NCBI GenBank assembly: GCA_002394965.1
Contig: DGVL01000066.1
Span: forward strand, 1-9,325
DNA: 9,325 nt
Source of the DNA: Lachnospira sp. UBA4285
GTDB lineage: Bacteria; Bacillota; Clostridia; Lachnospirales; Lachnospiraceae
Reading direction: 5' to 3'
Shown here: positions 6,895 through 9,325 of the stretch, one piece after another
Position numbering within the stretch: the stretch's first letter is position 1
How the letters are laid out: each line of letters begins with the position of its first letter
Made by a program: the position numbers and the translations under genes
Notes under the pieces: model-generated
What the model was told of the DNA's origin: nothing
Seen by the model: the letters and a program-made list of their open reading frames with translations, nothing else
Database searches by the model: none

Positions 6895-7032
6895 ATGCTG
6901 AACGATTCGGAATTCTTTTTGCAGGACCTGAACCCGGAAATCCCAGATCTGGCCGGTGATAAGGAGGTTCTGCTGAATAAAGAGAAACTTCAGAGAGACA
7001 GATTTGAGAAAAGCAGCCGGAAAAGTAAATGA
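6895..7032 (+). CDS. Small hydrophilic protein, 45 residues, or truncated operon gene
   Basis: ATG 6895 follows AAAGGAG (6881-6887) at good spacing, 25 bases after the heparinase stop, so translation initiation looks real. The 45 residues are soluble and highly charged: an acidic N-terminal half (LNDSEFFLQDLNPEIPDLAG) and a basic, helical C-terminal half ending in KSSRKSK. No domain is recognised. Its position suggests co-transcription with the heparinase gene. Two readings fit: a genuine small protein, or the 5' end of a larger gene whose remainder was lost, since AT-rich, apparently noncoding sequence follows immediately. Confidence 0.6.
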   Translation: MLNDSEFFLQDLNPEIPDLAGDKEVLLNKEKLQRDRFEKSSRKSK

Positions 7033-7048
7033 TTGAAAATCAGGAGTT

Positions 7049-7071
7049 GATTTATCAAAAGATTTGTTAAA
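7049..7071 (+). repeat. Tandem half-sites GATTTATCAAA / GATTTGTTAAA
   Basis: Two 11-base copies, at 7049-7059 and 7061-7071, start 12 bases apart and differ at two positions. Each resembles GATTTATTAAA (7153-7163), the right arm of the palindrome downstream. A more degenerate inverted copy, TTGAATAAATG, lies at 7087-7097. The set looks like a multi-site binding region for a DNA-binding protein, though AT-rich spacer can produce such likeness by chance. Confidence 0.4.
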
Positions 7072-7134
7072 TATCCGGCTGATCCGTTGAATAAATGGCT
7101 CAAAACAGCAAATTTTAATTGCGAGATTCGATGA

Positions 7135-7165
7135 AATTTAATAAATCGACCCGATTTATTAAATT
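7135..7165. promoter_or_regulatory. Perfect 14-bp palindrome, likely operator upstream of the AlbA_2 gene
   Basis: AATTTAATAAATCG (7135-7148) and CGATTTATTAAATT (7152-7165) are perfect inverted copies around a 3-base centre, ACC. No run of T residues follows on either strand and the stem is almost all A/T, so an operator is more likely than a terminator. It lies 77 bases before ATG 7242, where the promoter of that gene is expected. Autoregulation by the downstream protein is a natural guess, without direct proof. Confidence 0.6.
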
Positions 7166-7241
7166 ATCCTTGAGAGAATTTACAAAATCTGGTGGCCTGC
7201 TTTCATAGGAACGGACATTTAGTGAAAACAGGAGTTGAAGT

Positions 7242-8741
7242 ATGCTTGTCAGTGAATTGATCAATCTGGTCAGAAAAATCTGCCGGCAGAAATCAGAAGA
7301 GCAGACTGTCGAGGTCACGGCAGCGCAAAAGGGTGTGCCGACACGGCTGTATGATACATTGTCTTCATTTTCCAACCAGGATCAGGGAGGCGTGATCGTA
7401 TTTGGAATCGATGAAAAGTCTGATTTCAAAGTAGTTGGAGTATATGATCCGCAGGATCTTCAGAAAAAGGTGACGGAACAGTGCAATCAGATGGAGCCGC
7501 CCGTGAGAGCATTGTTTACGCTGGCTGAAATAAACGGACTTCCGGTCTGCTCTGCTGAAATACCCGGAATTGAGTTGGCGGAGAGGCCCTGCTTTTACAA
7601 AGGGACCGGAAGAGTTAAGGGTTCGTATATCCGGGTGGGAGACGCAGATCTCCCCATGACGGATTATGAGCTGTACAGTTTCGAGGCGTACCGGAAGCAT
7701 CTGCATGATGATGAGCGGCCGGTAAACCGGGCATCTGTCGGCACGCTGGACACGCAGGAACTCAATACATATGTTGAAATTCAGCGGAACAATCGTCCGG
7801 GATTTTCGAAATTGCCTGAAGAACTGCAGTATGAAATGCTCAACATCACAAATTCAGGTGCTCCGACGCTTGCGGCCGTTATGAATTTCGGAGTGTATCC
7901 GCAGGGATATTTCCCACAGCTTTGTATCACAGCCGTATCGGTTCCGGGAACAGAAATCGGTGATGTCAGTGGCAGCGGCGTCCGGTTTTTGGATAACAGC
8001 CGGATTGAAGGGACAATTCTTCAGATGTCTGAGGAAGCTTTGAAATTCTGCATCCGCAATATGAAGAACAGGACAATCATCGATCCGAAAACCGGGCAGC
8101 GGACGGATCGGACGGAGTATCCGGTTGACGCGATCCGGGAAGCGGTTTTAAATGCGCTGATTCACAGAGATTACAGCATCTATACGGAGGGTACGCCTGT
8201 ACAGATTGATATGTTCAGCGACCGCATGGAGATTCACAGTCCTGGATGTCTGTATGGCAGAATGAGCGTCGAACAGTTGGGCTATGCCAGGCCGGATCTT
8301 CGCAATCCGGCACTGGCTGTTATGGCAGAAATGCTTACCGGTGCAGAGAACCGGTATTCCGGGATACCGACAATGCGCCGTGCCATGGCAGAATTCAACC
8401 TGCCGGAACCGATATTTGAGAACCGGCGGAATGAGTTTGTCGTGATATTCCGCAATACAAAAAACAATACAGTACACGGACAACTGCGTAAGTCGCCGGA
8501 TCAGGACGGCGGGGGAAACAGCGCGCGAGACAGAGAGGCGGGGCTTCTTGCGTACTGCCAGGTCCCCAGAAGCCGTCAGGAAATTGCAGATTTCCTGCAC
8601 TTGCGGACTACTTCGTATGTGGTGAGTGAATATATAAAGCCGCTCCTTGAGAGCGGCAGACTTGCCCTTACACTCCCGGAGAAACCCGGAAGCCGGAATC
8701 AGAAATTTTACACCGTACCGGATGAAAACACTTCAGAATGA
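7242..8741 (+). CDS. AlbA_2 / HATPase_c_4 ATP-binding regulator-like protein
   Basis: This 499-residue soluble protein has the architecture of Clostridial 'ATP-binding protein / putative transcriptional regulator' genes. Residues about 20-140 form the AlbA_2 (Schlafen-type) domain, with QTVEVTAAQKG (21-31) and the hallmark SSFSNQDQGGVIVFGIDE (41-58). The GHKL-like part (about 290-405) has YPVDAIREAVLNALIHRDYS (293-312), whose Asn304 is the expected N-box residue, followed by IHSPGCLYGRM (331-341). The C-terminal about 430-490 resembles a winged helix (SRQEIADFLHL, then VSEYIKPLLESGRL). Such proteins are thought to bind DNA or nucleic acid and ATP, but their targets are mostly unknown. AGGAG at 7230-7234, seven bases from the ATG, fixes the start. 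The codon use is less GC-rich than that of the heparinase gene, which suggests a separately acquired gene. Confidence 0.88.
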   Translation: MLVSELINLVRKICRQKSEEQTVEVTAAQKGVPTRLYDTLSSFSNQDQGGVIVFGIDEKSDFKVVGVYDPQDLQKKVTEQCNQMEPPVRALFTLAEINGLPVCSAEIPGIELAERPCFYKGTGRVKGSYIRVGDADLPMTDYELYSFEAYRKHLHDDERPVNRASVGTLDTQELNTYVEIQRNNRPGFSKLPEELQYEMLNITNSGAPTLAAVMNFGVYPQGYFPQLCITAVSVPGTEIGDVSGSGVRFLDNSRIEGTILQMSEEALKFCIRNMKNRTIIDPKTGQRTDRTEYPVDAIREAVLNALIHRDYSIYTEGTPVQIDMFSDRMEIHSPGCLYGRMSVEQLGYARPDLRNPALAVMAEMLTGAENRYSGIPTMRRAMAEFNLPEPIFENRRNEFVVIFRNTKNNTVHGQLRKSPDQDGGGNSARDREAGLLAYCQVPRSRQEIADFLHLRTTSYVVSEYIKPLLESGRLALTLPEKPGSRNQKFYTVPDENTSE

Positions 8742-8869
8742 CATTATGACAAATGCAGATTGCAGCCGGCCACACTCTTCCTGATGCGTGCGTGCGGTCA
8801 TCGGAATTCTAACAAAAGCCTGCTGATCGATGACATTCCCGTATTCTCCGGCCGCCCTCAGAAGCGCTC

Positions 8870-9325
8870 TCAGATCTTCTTTTCCTGCTTCACCCGCAAA
8901 GTCTTGATCTCAAACGCCCGGAAATCGAGCTCCACGGCGCCGTCCTTTACCGGCACCTCGCGCGTGGGCTCTTCCAGCATATTGCACGCAAAGACTCTGG
9001 CGGCCGCAAAGGCGTCCATTGTGATGCGGGCCCTGACGGCCGCCTTCTTGCTCTCGTACAGGCGCAGGATCATGTCGCCGCTGCCATCCTCGGCAAGCTT
9101 GATTGTATCTGCAATGCAGTTGTCCTTGTCACAGGAGAATCCGGCGGAGAAGTTCCCGGAGCCGGCATCTGCGGCGGCCTGTACAACCTGCGGCGGCACG
9201 TTCAGATCATATCCCTGACGCACCACATCGCTCTCTTCAAAAGTACCTTCCCACGGATAGATCGCATATGTGAAGTCGTGCTCGTGCACATCGGCGTTAA
9301 AATCCGGGCTCTTGGCGGCTTTCAG
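8870..9325 (-). CDS. Glycoside hydrolase family 38 alpha-mannosidase, C-terminal part (cut by window edge)
   Basis: The frame is open from the right edge of the window to TGA at 8872-8870, giving the last 151 residues of a longer protein. HEHDFTYAIYPWEG (near 9287-9246) matches the conserved His-Phe-Thr-Tyr-x-x-x-Pro block of the C-terminal beta domain of GH38 alpha-mannosidases. DTIKLAEDGSGDMILRLYES and the terminal FRAFEIKTLRV block are the usual late motifs of that family. GH38 enzymes release alpha-linked mannose from N-glycans or other mannosides; the catalytic domain lies outside the window. The in-frame GTG at 9289 is internal and not the start. The gene converges on the AlbA_2 gene, with 128 bases between and no clear terminator seen. 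With the esterase and lyase genes it supports a host-glycan or complex-glycan setting. Confidence 0.82.
   Translation of the reverse strand: MKAAKSPDFNADVHEHDFTYAIYPWEGTFEESDVVRQGYDLNVPPQVVQAAADAGSGNFSAGFSCDKDNCIADTIKLAEDGSGDMILRLYESKKAAVRARITMDAFAAARVFACNMLEEPTREVPVKDGAVELDFRAFEIKTLRVKQEKKI

Larger units (their letters stand above)
7035..7238 (+). repeat. Near-direct repeat around the ribosome binding site
   Basis: GAAAATCAGGAGTTGA (7035-7050) recurs as GAAAACAGGAGTTGA (7224-7238), differing by one T. The second copy contains the AGGAG that serves the 7242 gene. The first copy has no proper start codon after it (only a TTG giving a seven-codon frame). It may record a small duplication in the upstream region, or be chance around a ribosome binding site. 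Confidence 0.4.

Noticed and set aside
7135..7165. Palindrome as a rho-independent terminator of the heparinase operon
   Set aside because: The stem is almost entirely A/T and no T tract follows on either strand.
8797..8834. GTCATCG/CGATGAC inverted repeat between the convergent genes as a bidirectional terminator
   Set aside because: It has a 7-bp stem, 24-base loop and no T run on either strand.
8760..9218. Plus-strand open frame opposite the mannosidase fragment
   Set aside because: The minus strand carries clear GH38 C-terminal motifs; the + frame is its shadow.

Overview
The window looks like the chromosome of a Gram-positive gut anaerobe of the Clostridia, most likely Lachnospiraceae. 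This is an inference from three things: strong AGGAG-type ribosome binding sites, moderately high GC with AT-rich intergenic gaps, and the family mix (IS200/IS605 debris, sialate-esterase-like and heparinase-like enzymes without signal peptides, DUF554, an AlbA_2 ATP-binding regulator, a GH38 alpha-mannosidase). No species can be named from the sequence.

Layout. Bases 1 to about 156 are the right end of an IS200/IS605-type element: a run of hairpins ending in the long stem and TTGAC typical of the 3' scaffold of a TnpB guide RNA. The tnpB gene itself lies left of the window. A stretch without a secure gene follows to about 520; it holds a short ORF remnant directly abutting the element end and closes with a strong rho-independent terminator (523-551). 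Downstream of that terminator is a promoter with a perfect TATAAT and a first group of + strand genes: a SASA/CE6-like esterase (661-1464), an M20 metallopeptidase (1531-2805) and a DUF554 membrane protein (2872-3588). A 277-base gap carries a second promoter candidate. The second + strand group contains an amidohydrolase_2 family enzyme (3866-4789), a possible small ORF (4800-4919), a heparinase II/III family protein (4948-6870) and a small ORF with an excellent ribosome binding site (6895-7032). The AT-rich 7033-7241 gap holds a perfect 14-bp palindrome plus related half-sites, just ahead of an AlbA_2/HATPase_c_4 regulator-like gene (7242-8741). The right edge, on the minus strand and converging on it, is the C-terminal end of a GH38 alpha-mannosidase (8870-9325, cut by the window).

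How they may work together. The esterase, heparinase-fold lyase and alpha-mannosidase point to breakdown of acetylated, uronic-acid-containing or host-type glycans. None of the complete enzymes has a signal peptide, so they would act in the cytoplasm on imported oligosaccharides. The M20 peptidase and amidohydrolase could remove amide-linked or acyl groups or process the released products. No transporter or classical sugar regulator is visible here, so this is part of a larger locus. The least explained items are the two small ORFs flanking the heparinase gene, the palindrome with half-sites before the AlbA_2 gene, and an extra Gly/Asp-rich loop inside the M20 catalytic domain.
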